Position numbers and translations under genes: made by a program. A model generated the notes under the pieces. It searched no databases and was not told where the DNA came from. It saw only the letters and a list, made by a program, of their open reading frames with translations. This document shows, in pieces, positions 1-7,200 of a stretch of 64,000 nucleotides of DNA (positions are counted from its first letter, which is position 1; each line of letters begins with the position of its first letter). This DNA is from Poriferisodalis sp965237655 (GTDB lineage: Bacteria; Actinomycetota; Acidimicrobiia; Acidimicrobiales; Poriferisodalaceae). Location of the stretch: NCBI RefSeq assembly GCF_965237655.1, contig NZ_CBDEGB010000001.1, forward strand, positions 496,001 through 560,000. Reading direction: 5' to 3'.

Positions 1-103
1 ACAGTTGATCGAAACGTGATGAACAGGCCCCAGTTCCATGCCCGCAGCTTAGGCCCACCCCCGCGCACAGATCCCACGGGAACGGAGCCGTACCCTGCGA
101 CGG

Positions 104-262
104 GTGTCCGAGCCCACGGTGTCCGAGGACGAAATAGACCGCCTGTACGAGGCATACGACCGAGTGCCGTTGAATGAGCCCGACGCCTGGGGCGATCTGG
201 AGTCGTTCTTGATGGCGAACCAGCAACATCGTCGTGATGACGAGGACGTCTGGGAGGAGTGA
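104..262 (+). CDS. Small acidic hypothetical protein (52 aa)
   Basis: A short open frame begins at a GTG and ends at a TGA just before the next convergent gene. An in-frame TAG at 50-52 limits how far upstream it could start; a second GTG at 119 is an alternative. The product is strongly acidic, with a helix-like centre (DEIDRLYEAYDRVP) and a charged tail ending DDEDVWEE, reminiscent in size and charge of small antitoxin-like proteins. I recognise no family. No partner toxin gene is evident beside it. Coding status rests only on frame and amino-acid composition, so confidence is low. Confidence 0.3.
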   Translation: MSEPTVSEDEIDRLYEAYDRVPLNEPDAWGDLESFLMANQQHRRDDEDVWEE

Positions 263-281
263 CCGTCATACGGCACTGCGC

Positions 282-889
282 TCAGCGAATGATCTCGAGA
301 CCGAGCCGGTCGCACAAGCCACCGAAAGTCCTGCGCAGATAGTTCTCGGCATTGCCCAGCTTCTGGAAACGGCACAGAGCGCTCAGCATGAGTAGCTCGA
401 AGGCCGGGGACTCATCCCAGAGGATGTCCTTGCGGTAGCCGGTAATGGCGCGGGCGCCGGTCATCGTCCGGAAGTCCTCCAGCCGCACTTTGCCTAACCG
501 CATCACCGAGCACGCACCGAAGTGGATGATGCGGCCCTGCGCCCGTCCACCGATCCATTCCGCAAGGTCATCCAGCGTCACGGCTGCTTTGCGACCGTCG
601 GGGAACCAGAGCGCCCCAGGACTGCCGTGAAAGCTGAAATAGCCGACTTGGTACGGCTCGTTCCCCGACTGCAGCCACTTCTTGATGTCGAACTTCAGCT
701 CCTCGGGGTTCCGATATCTCGGAAGATGTACTTCAGGTCGTGAAGATCGTGCAGGAACTGCAGGATCAGTCGCGCCGAGTACTTCACGCTCAGATCGTTT
801 TCGGGATCGCCCTCGAAGGCGAACACGCCAGAGGCAAGTTGTTTGTGCCGCGACCGAACCGACGTGCTGGACGCGCTCGAACTCTCCAT
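282..889 (-). pseudogene. Hypothetical protein interrupted by a frameshift (DUF6642-like)
   Basis: Two minus-strand frames make one coherent protein. The upstream part (889 to about 695) reads GVFAFEGDPENDLS and ends LKYIFRDIGTP; the downstream part, in another frame, continues EELKFDIKKW, then YFSFHGSPGALWFPDG, HFGACSVM and AITGYRKDILWDESPAFELL to a stop at 282. The switch falls in the CCCC run near 705-710, where one base appears to be missing, so this is either a recent frameshift or a homopolymer sequencing error. The HFGACSVM and GYRKDILWDESPAFELL motifs resemble proteins annotated DUF6642 (from memory, unverified). Function is unknown. Confidence 0.6.
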
Positions 890-1065
890 CTCGTAACCCT
901 CCTTGACGACCGCTTCTCGCCCATGACCTGGGCGAGCGACAGATTGAACCCTAGATGAATGGTTCTCCGAAGTGCCTGGACGAGGCAGGTCTGGGAGAGG
1001 CAGTTCCCAATTGCGTGGCTTGGCAACGACGGGTCGTGCGGAGGCCGGCGCCGTCTGGGGTGTGG

Positions 1066-2199
1066 CTATGGGCTGCGGGCTCCGGCTGAGGTTGGCGGGG
1101 GCGATCGGGGTGTAGAGGTTGGGTGTCTCCCGGGTGGCTGCATTCGAGGGCGGCCGTCCGGCGGAGTTTCGATTGCCCAGTGGTGTTGGTGCAGGTCCCG
1201 ATGGCAGGGCTCACACAGTGACGCCAGATTTGGGATATCGGTGAGACCGTCGTGTTCGTAGTACTGGATGTGGTGGGCCTGGGTGTGCTCGCTCGTCAGG
1301 TCGCAGCCGGCGTCGGCCGTCAGCTGGGCACGAGTCAAGTCTTCGGCGCCGTCGCGTTGGCGAGCTGCGCGCACTTGGGCTTGGATCGCTTGGCTGACCT
1401 CTCGTCCTGCGATGAAATCCAGCTTTGCGTGCAGGTGCCACATGCCGTCGTCGCCGAGGCGCATCGAACCCGATCGCTCGGCGCGTTGGAATGCGAGCTC
1501 GGCATCGATCGGATCCAGCTCGCGCCCCTCAGCTGCGGCCTCGGCCGCGAGGTCGGCGTAGACCTGCTGGGTCTGGTAGGCGAGAGAGTGCCGAGCGATG
1601 ACATCCGATGGGTATGCCTGGCAGAGCTCCAGGAATTCCTCCTCGCTACGACGGGGCTGCTTGGGGGCTTCGCGGGCGATCACCTTGGCGTGCGAAATCT
1701 GTATCTCCCCGGCCTGCAAGGCTTCCACCGTCGCGGTCATGTCGTGCTCGGCAAGACCTTCGGCCAACCGGGACTCCGAACGTGCCTGGGCAGAGTTCAT
1801 GCGGGTGTACTCGCGCAGCTGCCACGCCGTTGCCTGAGCGCCGTCGCGAGTCGCAAGCTCGCCCAAAGCGGCCAGATATCGACCCTCCACGCGTGCCCGC
1901 TCGGCGACCAAGCTGACCACGACGTCCACCAGCTCTCCGTGACTCAACCCCGCAAGATCAGCGTCGCCGCTCGGGTTTGCATCGCCCTTCCCGCCAGCGG
2001 GATCGGCTCCGACGGCGGCTGACGAAGCGCCGGATACGGAGCGGGGCAGCAGATCCGCATGAGCGATCAACCAACGACGGAGACGAGCACATCGCGGCCA
2101 GTCGCCGCTGCCCAGCCGACGCGAGAGAGAGCCCGATGGCTCCAACGGGTTCGCCGGGAGGTGATCTCGTAGGCTCTGCCAGATGTCTGAGCCGACCAT
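1066..2199 (-). CDS. DUF222 / HNH endonuclease domain protein (13E12-type)
   Basis: The N-terminal half is the helical DUF222 region (LSHGELVDVVVSLVAERARV, then LREYTRMNSAQARSESRLAEG). The C-terminal part carries a typical HNH pattern: AHHIQYYEHDGLTDIPNL followed by LCEPCHRDLHQHH, supplying the catalytic histidines and metal-binding cysteines. A Pro/Arg-rich tail follows, as is common in this actinobacterial family. The family is multicopy and of unknown physiological role; a second member lies at 58.8-60.1 kb. The listed start (ATG at 2199) overlaps the divergent carboxylase gene by 17 bp, so a later start such as the TTG at 2070 is at least as likely. Identity is secure, the start is not. 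Confidence 0.8.
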   Translation of the reverse strand: MVGSDIWQSLRDHLPANPLEPSGSLSRRLGSGDWPRCARLRRWLIAHADLLPRSVSGASSAAVGADPAGGKGDANPSGDADLAGLSHGELVDVVVSLVAERARVEGRYLAALGELATRDGAQATAWQLREYTRMNSAQARSESRLAEGLAEHDMTATVEALQAGEIQISHAKVIAREAPKQPRRSEEEFLELCQAYPSDVIARHSLAYQTQQVYADLAAEAAAEGRELDPIDAELAFQRAERSGSMRLGDDGMWHLHAKLDFIAGREVSQAIQAQVRAARQRDGAEDLTRAQLTADAGCDLTSEHTQAHHIQYYEHDGLTDIPNLASLCEPCHRDLHQHHWAIETPPDGRPRMQPPGRHPTSTPRSPPPTSAGARSP

Positions 2200-3739
2200 G
2201 GCCGAGCGGCTGGAAGAGCTGGCCCGCCGTCGCGACGAGGCGCTGAACGCCGGCACCGAGCGCGCCATCCAGCGGCAGCACGACAAGGGCAAGATGCTGG
2301 CCCGCGAGCGCATCGAGTACCTCTTCGACCAAGGCACCTTCCACGAGCTCGACATGCTCGCCCGCCACCGGGCCCACGACGTCGGCCTCGAAGAGCGCCC
2401 CTACACCGACGGCATCATCACCGGCTGGGGCAACATCAACGGCCGCAAGGTCTTCGTTGCCAGCCAGGACTTCACCGTCTTCGGCGGCGCCCTCGGCGAG
2501 GTGTACGCCGAGAAGACCCACAAGGTCATGGACCTTGCCGAATCGGTCGGCGCTCCCATCGTCGGCCTGAACGACGGGGCGGGCGCCCGCATCCAGGAAG
2601 GCGTGGTCTCCCTCGCCGGCTACGGCGGCATCTTCCGCCGCAACGTGCTGGCCTCGGGCGTCATCCCCCAGATCAGCGTGATCATGGGGCCGTGCGCCGG
2701 CGGCGCCGTCTACTCGCCCGCCATGACCGACTTCATCTTCATGGTGCGCGACTCCAGCCACATGTTCATCACCGGACCCGACGTGGTCAAGACCGTCACC
2801 GGTGAGGACGTCACCCTCGAAGAGCTCGGCGGCGCCGGCTCGCACAGCACCAAGTCGGGCGTGGCGACGTTCGTGGCCGCCGACGAGAAGGCAGTGCTCG
2901 ACGACGTGCGCTACCTGCTGTCGTTCCTGCCGTCGAACAACCTGGATGCGCCGCCCACCGTCGAGCCCACTGACGAAGCCGACCGCTTGTGCTCGGAGCT
3001 GCGCGACCTCATGCCGCAGAGCTCCAACGTGCCCTACGACATGAAGCAGATCATTGCCGTCGTCGTCGACGACGGCGAGTTCTTCGAGTACCACGCCGCC
3101 TGGGCCGCCTCGATCGTGTGCGGTTTCGCTCGGCTCAACGGCCGTTCGATCGGCGTCGTCGGCAATCAGCCGATGGTGATGGCCGGCGTGCTCGATATCG
3201 AGTCCTCGGAGAAGGCCGCCCGCTTTGTGCGCTTCTGCGATGCCTTCAATATCCCGCTGCTCACGTTCGTGGACGTGCCCGGCTTCCTGCCCGGCGTCGA
3301 CCAGGAGCACGGCGGCATCATCCGCCACGGCGCCAAGCTGCTGTACGCCTACTGCGAGGCGACCGTGCCGCGGGTGCAGGTCATCACCCGCAAGGCCTAT
3401 GGCGGTGCGTACGTGGTCATGGATTCCAAGTCGGTGGGCTGCGACGTCAGCTTCGCTTGGCCCACCGCCGAGCTGGCCGTGATGGGCCCGCAGGGAGCGG
3501 TGGAGATCCTCCACCGGCGCGAGCTGCAGCAGGCGGCCGACCCGGACGCCCGCAAGGCAGCGCTGGTCGAGGAATACAGCCGCAAGTACGCAAACCCCTA
3601 CATCGCAGCCGAGCGCGGCATCATCGATGCGGTCATCGATCCCGCGGAGACCCGCCAGAAGGTCATTTCCGCATACGACATGATCGGTGCCAAGCGCGAG
3701 GAACTGCCGCGCCGCAAGCACGGCAACATCCCACTGTGA
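2183..3739 (+). CDS. pccB: Propionyl-CoA carboxylase beta subunit (acyl-CoA carboxyltransferase)
   Basis: A 518-residue carboxyltransferase subunit of a biotin-dependent acyl-CoA carboxylase, the usual length for this family. It transfers carboxyl from biotin to propionyl- or a similar acyl-CoA. The N-terminal crotonase-like half contains the CoA/oxyanion motif GPCAGGAVYSPAMTDF near residue 170; the C-terminal half has VPGFLPG and the AYGGAYVVM motif near residue 405. The C-terminus (PRRKHGNIPL) is typical of PccB/AccD5. The epsilon subunit gene follows about 60 bp downstream, as in other actinobacterial AccD5/AccE pairs. The alpha (biotin carboxylase) subunit is not in this window. Substrate range between acetyl- and propionyl-CoA cannot be settled from sequence alone. 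Confidence 0.95.
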   Translation: MSEPTMAERLEELARRRDEALNAGTERAIQRQHDKGKMLARERIEYLFDQGTFHELDMLARHRAHDVGLEERPYTDGIITGWGNINGRKVFVASQDFTVFGGALGEVYAEKTHKVMDLAESVGAPIVGLNDGAGARIQEGVVSLAGYGGIFRRNVLASGVIPQISVIMGPCAGGAVYSPAMTDFIFMVRDSSHMFITGPDVVKTVTGEDVTLEELGGAGSHSTKSGVATFVAADEKAVLDDVRYLLSFLPSNNLDAPPTVEPTDEADRLCSELRDLMPQSSNVPYDMKQIIAVVVDDGEFFEYHAAWAASIVCGFARLNGRSIGVVGNQPMVMAGVLDIESSEKAARFVRFCDAFNIPLLTFVDVPGFLPGVDQEHGGIIRHGAKLLYAYCEATVPRVQVITRKAYGGAYVVMDSKSVGCDVSFAWPTAELAVMGPQGAVEILHRRELQQAADPDARKAALVEEYSRKYANPYIAAERGIIDAVIDPAETRQKVISAYDMIGAKREELPRRKHGNIPL

Positions 3740-3797
3740 CGGAGTCACAGATGTACACAGCGAGCTCTGCGAAACACGAAGACACTGTGAGCGACGG

Positions 3798-4004
3798 GTG
3801 ACAGGGTCCGTCATCAGCTCGTCGCACGTGGCCATCTCACCCACGGCGAGTGCGGAGGAAGCCGCCGCCATTGTCGCCGCGCTCGAGCTGCTGTGGCCCC
3901 GTCCCGCCCCGGCTCCAGCGCACGGCGGCCCGCCCAGCAAGTGGCGCTTCAGCGGCCGCCCTTGGCAGCTCCCCGCCCGTTGGCCCGCCGCCCGCTACCG
4001 CTAA
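3798..4004 (+). CDS. accE: Acyl-CoA carboxylase epsilon subunit
   Basis: A 68-residue protein starting at GTG, 58 bp after the carboxyltransferase stop. It shows the two hallmarks of actinobacterial AccE-type epsilon subunits: an N-terminal helix of the form SAEEAAAIVAALELLWP followed by a Pro/Ala-rich spacer, and the C-terminal WRFSGRPWQLP motif. Epsilon subunits bind and stabilise the alpha/beta carboxylase complex in actinomycetes. Position and motif agree, so the call is good despite the small size. A GTG at 3828 is an alternative start. Confidence 0.8.
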   Translation: MTGSVISSSHVAISPTASAEEAAAIVAALELLWPRPAPAPAHGGPPSKWRFSGRPWQLPARWPAARYR

Positions 4005-4008
4005 GGTT

Positions 4009-4029
4009 TATTTTTTTGGCGCACAAAAG
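4009..4029 (+). repeat. AT-rich 21-bp element, right after accE
   Basis: TATTTTTTTGGCGCACAAAA plus a final G. It matches the element at 5971-5991 at 17 of 21 positions in the same orientation, so the AlbA_2 gene lies between imperfect direct repeats. A perfect 7-bp inverted repeat (GGCGCAC 4018-4024 / GTGCGCC 4038-4044) overlaps it. It lacks the T-run expected after a terminator stem on either strand. Confidence 0.6.
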
Positions 4030-4104
4030 TAACATTGGTGCGCCTCGAGTCGAGAAGTTCTTCTTTGGATGCTCGCACAGGGCGCGAGTTCCCGTGCCTT
4101 GGCA

Positions 4105-5940
4105 TTAGTCGTCGAATGGCAGCGGCATTCCTTCGGGCTTGTTGCCGTCCTCGGGGCCCGGATATCGATAGTGAAAACCGGGTCCGCGCCCCGAGGGCCA
4201 ACTCGGGACGAGCCCTTCTGACAAGGCAACGATGCGGAGGTGGGTATTCGCGGTCGGTTGGCTGACTTGGGCGATCATCTGGTATTCCGCCGAGGAGATT
4301 CGTCCCCGCTCCCGAACCCATGCTGTCGCTGCTTCGTGACGAGGCCGAGAGATTTGCAGGGCTCGGCGTGCTGAACGCGAGAGGCACCAAGCTGCAGCGG
4401 TGTTTGGAGGGACTGGGATTGGCACCAGCAACCGCAAACCGTCGGCGATTCGGTAGCCAGCAACGCGGCGCAATGCGTGCGCCGCGTCAGCGGGTGTCCG
4501 CTGCAACAGCGGAGCGCATGACTCCGCAGTGAGAAACGCGGTCGCTGGGTTCATTGCGCGCCATACCAGCAACGCTGCATCTACATCGTCAGCTGCATCT
4601 TCAGTTGGCACCGTTTGGTCGGCCGTCGCGCGTCGCAGGCCCGTGAAGATCTGATACCGGGCCGCATTCACCGGCTGACCGCTCAGGACTGCTCGCACGG
4701 CCGGCCTGTCGGTGAGCTCGATCAGCGGCGGATCGCTGCCAATCTTGATGAGGTCGGCAACCATCATGTCGACTCCCACACCTTCCTGTTCCACGAGGCC
4801 TAACTGACGAAATGCGTTCACCAGGGCGCGATAGCGCGGTTGGGATGGGTGGGTGATGATGTTCTCGGCGGTCACGTCGCCGATGAAGCCTCCTGGTGAG
4901 GTGACGCGTAGCTGATTGCCGATGTGCTCGATCACTGTGGGATCTGATTGGTTCCAGTCACGGTGGCAAACCCCATTCAGAATCGCCTCACGTAGCGAAC
5001 GTTCGGGGATGGCATGCACCCTGATCACACCGAGGCCGCTGGTCATCTCTCGGAAGGGGTTGTGGCGTGCGTACTCAGCCTCCACCAAGTCAAGTTCTTC
5101 GAGCAATGACAGACCGGGCACATTGACGCGCACATCCGACGGGCCGCCAGGCACGCTTCGGTGGATGTAGTCGAGGGCGGGCGAACTTCGGCGGCCGAGC
5201 AGAATCTCGCCCGCAAGGTTCAGCGTGTCTGAATCTCCATAGAGCAGGCCCAGTCTCGCGAGGAGGTCGCGCAGGTCGAGTGACGCCTTGGAACGGTCGG
5301 TCGCCATGACCCGCCTCCGCAGCGACGCCACGGCACCGTCGGACACACCTTGGAGCAACAGTCCGGACTCGCGATTTGATGGATCGGCCGCAGCATCGAC
5401 GAACAGCCCCTGCATCAGCTCGGTTGCCGTTATCGGAGCGCAGGACGTTCCTTGTCGATGCCGGTACTTGCTGGCGAACGGGACGGGCTCGACGGCCTGC
5501 GGTACGGCGACTACGAGCAGCCTGGCTCCCGAAACATCGGCAACTCGGATATCCGCGGTCACCTTGCCGTCGGTGAGCTGGTACAGGCGTGTGCGCAGCC
5601 AGTTGACATCACTAACGGCACCGATGAGGTCACCGTTCGTGCCGTCGACACCGACGATGATGACACCGCCTCCTCGCGTGTTGCCCAAGCAAGCTGCCTC
5701 TGCTGCGAGCTGTTTGGCGACGACCTCGCTGCGAGGCTCGCCCGGCAGAATGCGCGACTCTTCGCGGCGGCCTGCTTCCTCTTTGAGATCAATCGCCTGG
5801 GACTCAAGGGTGCTTGGATTCGCGGTTCCCGAGGCGAGTGCCCCCAGAACCCGCTCAACCTCGGCGTCGTGCGATGGTGCCGGGAGAAAAGTAAAGCCTC
5901 GGTCCGCCATGTACCCGAGCTTATCTTCTCCAGCTAACAA
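4105..5940 (-). CDS. AlbA_2 (Schlafen-type) ATP-binding protein with GHKL ATPase-like domain
   Basis: A 611-residue accessory protein. Residues about 45-165 form an AlbA_2/Schlafen-AlbA domain (AIDLKEEAG, then CLGNTRGGGVIIVGVDG). Residues about 300-410 resemble the GHKL-type ATPase domain common in this COG2865 group (LREAILNGVCHRDWNQ, then GLVEQEGVGVDMMVADL). The C-terminus looks like a winged-helix region. Members are annotated as transcriptional regulators or RecG-like ATP-binding proteins; some occur in defence islands, but the function here is unknown. The gene stands alone between carboxylase and CoA-transferase genes and is bounded by imperfect 21-bp direct repeats. An alternative start is the internal ATG beginning MADRGFTF at about 5910. 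Confidence 0.8.
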   Translation of the reverse strand: MLAGEDKLGYMADRGFTFLPAPSHDAEVERVLGALASGTANPSTLESQAIDLKEEAGRREESRILPGEPRSEVVAKQLAAEAACLGNTRGGGVIIVGVDGTNGDLIGAVSDVNWLRTRLYQLTDGKVTADIRVADVSGARLLVVAVPQAVEPVPFASKYRHRQGTSCAPITATELMQGLFVDAAADPSNRESGLLLQGVSDGAVASLRRRVMATDRSKASLDLRDLLARLGLLYGDSDTLNLAGEILLGRRSSPALDYIHRSVPGGPSDVRVNVPGLSLLEELDLVEAEYARHNPFREMTSGLGVIRVHAIPERSLREAILNGVCHRDWNQSDPTVIEHIGNQLRVTSPGGFIGDVTAENIITHPSQPRYRALVNAFRQLGLVEQEGVGVDMMVADLIKIGSDPPLIELTDRPAVRAVLSGQPVNAARYQIFTGLRRATADQTVPTEDAADDVDAALLVWRAMNPATAFLTAESCAPLLQRTPADAAHALRRVAGYRIADGLRLLVPIPVPPNTAAAWCLSRSARRALQISRPRHEAATAWVRERGRISSAEYQMIAQVSQPTANTHLRIVALSEGLVPSWPSGRGPGFHYRYPGPEDGNKPEGMPLPFDD

Positions 5941-5970
5941 ACATAGATTTGATATCAGGGTCTACGGGTC

Positions 5971-5991
5971 TATTTTTGTTGCTGACAAAAG
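5971..5991 (+). repeat. AT-rich 21-bp element upstream of the AlbA_2 gene
   Basis: This element matches the one at 4009-4029 at 17 of 21 bases in direct orientation. It is itself an inverted repeat: TTTTTGT (5973-5979), five bases, then ACAAAAG (5985-5991), with one mismatch between arms. It sits 30-50 bp upstream of the minus-strand AlbA_2 start, so it could be an operator or promoter element as well as a boundary repeat. Confidence 0.55.
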
Positions 5992-6063
5992 AAAACCAGC
6001 TGAAAGGAGCGTCGAAGCCTCGCTAGTCAGCAGGGTGCGCCCGGCGCGTGGCAGCATCGTCTG

Positions 6064-7200
6064 ATGCAATCTGGGTCGATGCCGCTCGAGGGACTGCGGG
6101 TGGTGGACCTCTCGTCGGTGTTCGCAGGACCGCACTGCGCCCGCTACCTGGCCGACTTCGGCGCCGACGTCATCAAGGTAGAACGGCCGGGGGGCGACAC
6201 CGTTCGCAACATGGGCTGGCGCGACGCCGACGGCGGGACGCTGTGGTGGCGTCTCGTGAACCGCAACAAGCGCTGCGTGACGCTCGACCTCAAGGCACCC
6301 GGCGACTTGGCGCTGTTGCAACGCCTGCTGGCGGTCGCCGATGTCCTGGTGGAGAACTTCCGGCCCGGCAAGCTCGAAGCTCTCGGCCTGGTTCCTGACG
6401 AGCTGATCGAAGCCAACCCGAAGCTGGTGATCGTCCGGCTGACCGGCTTCGGCCAAGACGGGCCCTATCGCGACCGTCCCGGCTTCGCCACCCTTGCGGA
6501 AGCCATGAGCGGCTTCGCCTCGATGAACGGCGAGGCCGACGGCGCCCCGCTGCTGCCGCCGGTTGCGGTCACCGATGAGATCGCTGGACTCGCGGGCGCG
6601 TTCGCCGCGCTGGCGGCCGTCCGTAGCGGCGTCGGTCAGGTTGTCGATGTCAACCTGCTCGAGTCCATGTCGCAGGTGATGGGCCCGCTCATGACCGCCT
6701 GGCACACCGAGGGCTACCTGCAGCCCCGGTTGGGATCGGGCATTCCCTACAGCGTCCCCCGTGGCACCTACCAGGGGTCCGACGGTGGCTGGCTGGCCGT
6801 GAGCACCTCGAGCGACTCGGTTGCCGCTCGGGTCATGGCGATGATCGGCGTGGGCGACGACGAGCGTTTCACGACGTTCGAAGGACGCATGGCCCACCGC
6901 GCCGAGTTGGACGCTGTCATGGCGGAATGGGTGTCCCAGCGAACGCTCGCCGAAGCAGTGGAAGCCTTCGATGAAGCCCAGGCCGCAGCAGCACCGGTGC
7001 TCGACATGAGCCAGCTCGCCGCCGATCCCCATGTCAAGAACCGACAGGTCTTCGTGGAGGTCGACGGGCTGGTGCAACAGAACGTGGTTGCCCGGCTCAG
7101 CGCGACCCCCGGCCGAGTCCGCTGGACCGGCCGCCCTGAAGGCGCCGACAACGACTGCCTTCAGCAGGGTTCCGAAACTGACCCCTGGCCCGCCCCCTAG
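6064..7200 (+). CDS. CaiB/BaiF-type (family III) CoA-transferase
   Basis: A 378-residue protein of the class III CoA-transferase family, close to the usual length of about 400. It opens with the family signature PLEGLRVVDLSSVFAGP, followed by LADFGADVIKVE and NRNKRCVTLDLK. The catalytic aspartate is expected in PVAVTDEIAGLAGAFAAL and is present as Asp171. Such enzymes move CoA between acyl-CoAs and organic acids; the substrate cannot be read from sequence. It converges on the ethylmalonyl-CoA mutase gene with a 4-bp overlap, which suggests but does not prove related acyl-CoA chemistry. ATG at 6079 is an alternative start matching the conserved N-terminus. Confidence 0.88.
   Translation: MQSGSMPLEGLRVVDLSSVFAGPHCARYLADFGADVIKVERPGGDTVRNMGWRDADGGTLWWRLVNRNKRCVTLDLKAPGDLALLQRLLAVADVLVENFRPGKLEALGLVPDELIEANPKLVIVRLTGFGQDGPYRDRPGFATLAEAMSGFASMNGEADGAPLLPPVAVTDEIAGLAGAFAALAAVRSGVGQVVDVNLLESMSQVMGPLMTAWHTEGYLQPRLGSGIPYSVPRGTYQGSDGGWLAVSTSSDSVAARVMAMIGVGDDERFTTFEGRMAHRAELDAVMAEWVSQRTLAEAVEAFDEAQAAAAPVLDMSQLAADPHVKNRQVFVEVDGLVQQNVVARLSATPGRVRWTGRPEGADNDCLQQGSETDPWPAP

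Noticed and set aside
1252..2022. Long plus-strand open frame antisense to the first HNH nuclease
   Set aside because: It lacks any domain pattern, while the minus strand carries DUF222 and HNH motifs.
1958..3940. 660-codon minus-strand open frame across the carboxylase gene
   Set aside because: It is the antisense shadow of pccB/accE in GC-rich DNA; composition is His/Asp/Val-rich without motifs.
4018..4044. GGCGCAC/GTGCGCC inverted repeat as an intrinsic terminator for the AlbA_2 gene
   Set aside because: The poly-T lies on the wrong side of the stem for either transcript.
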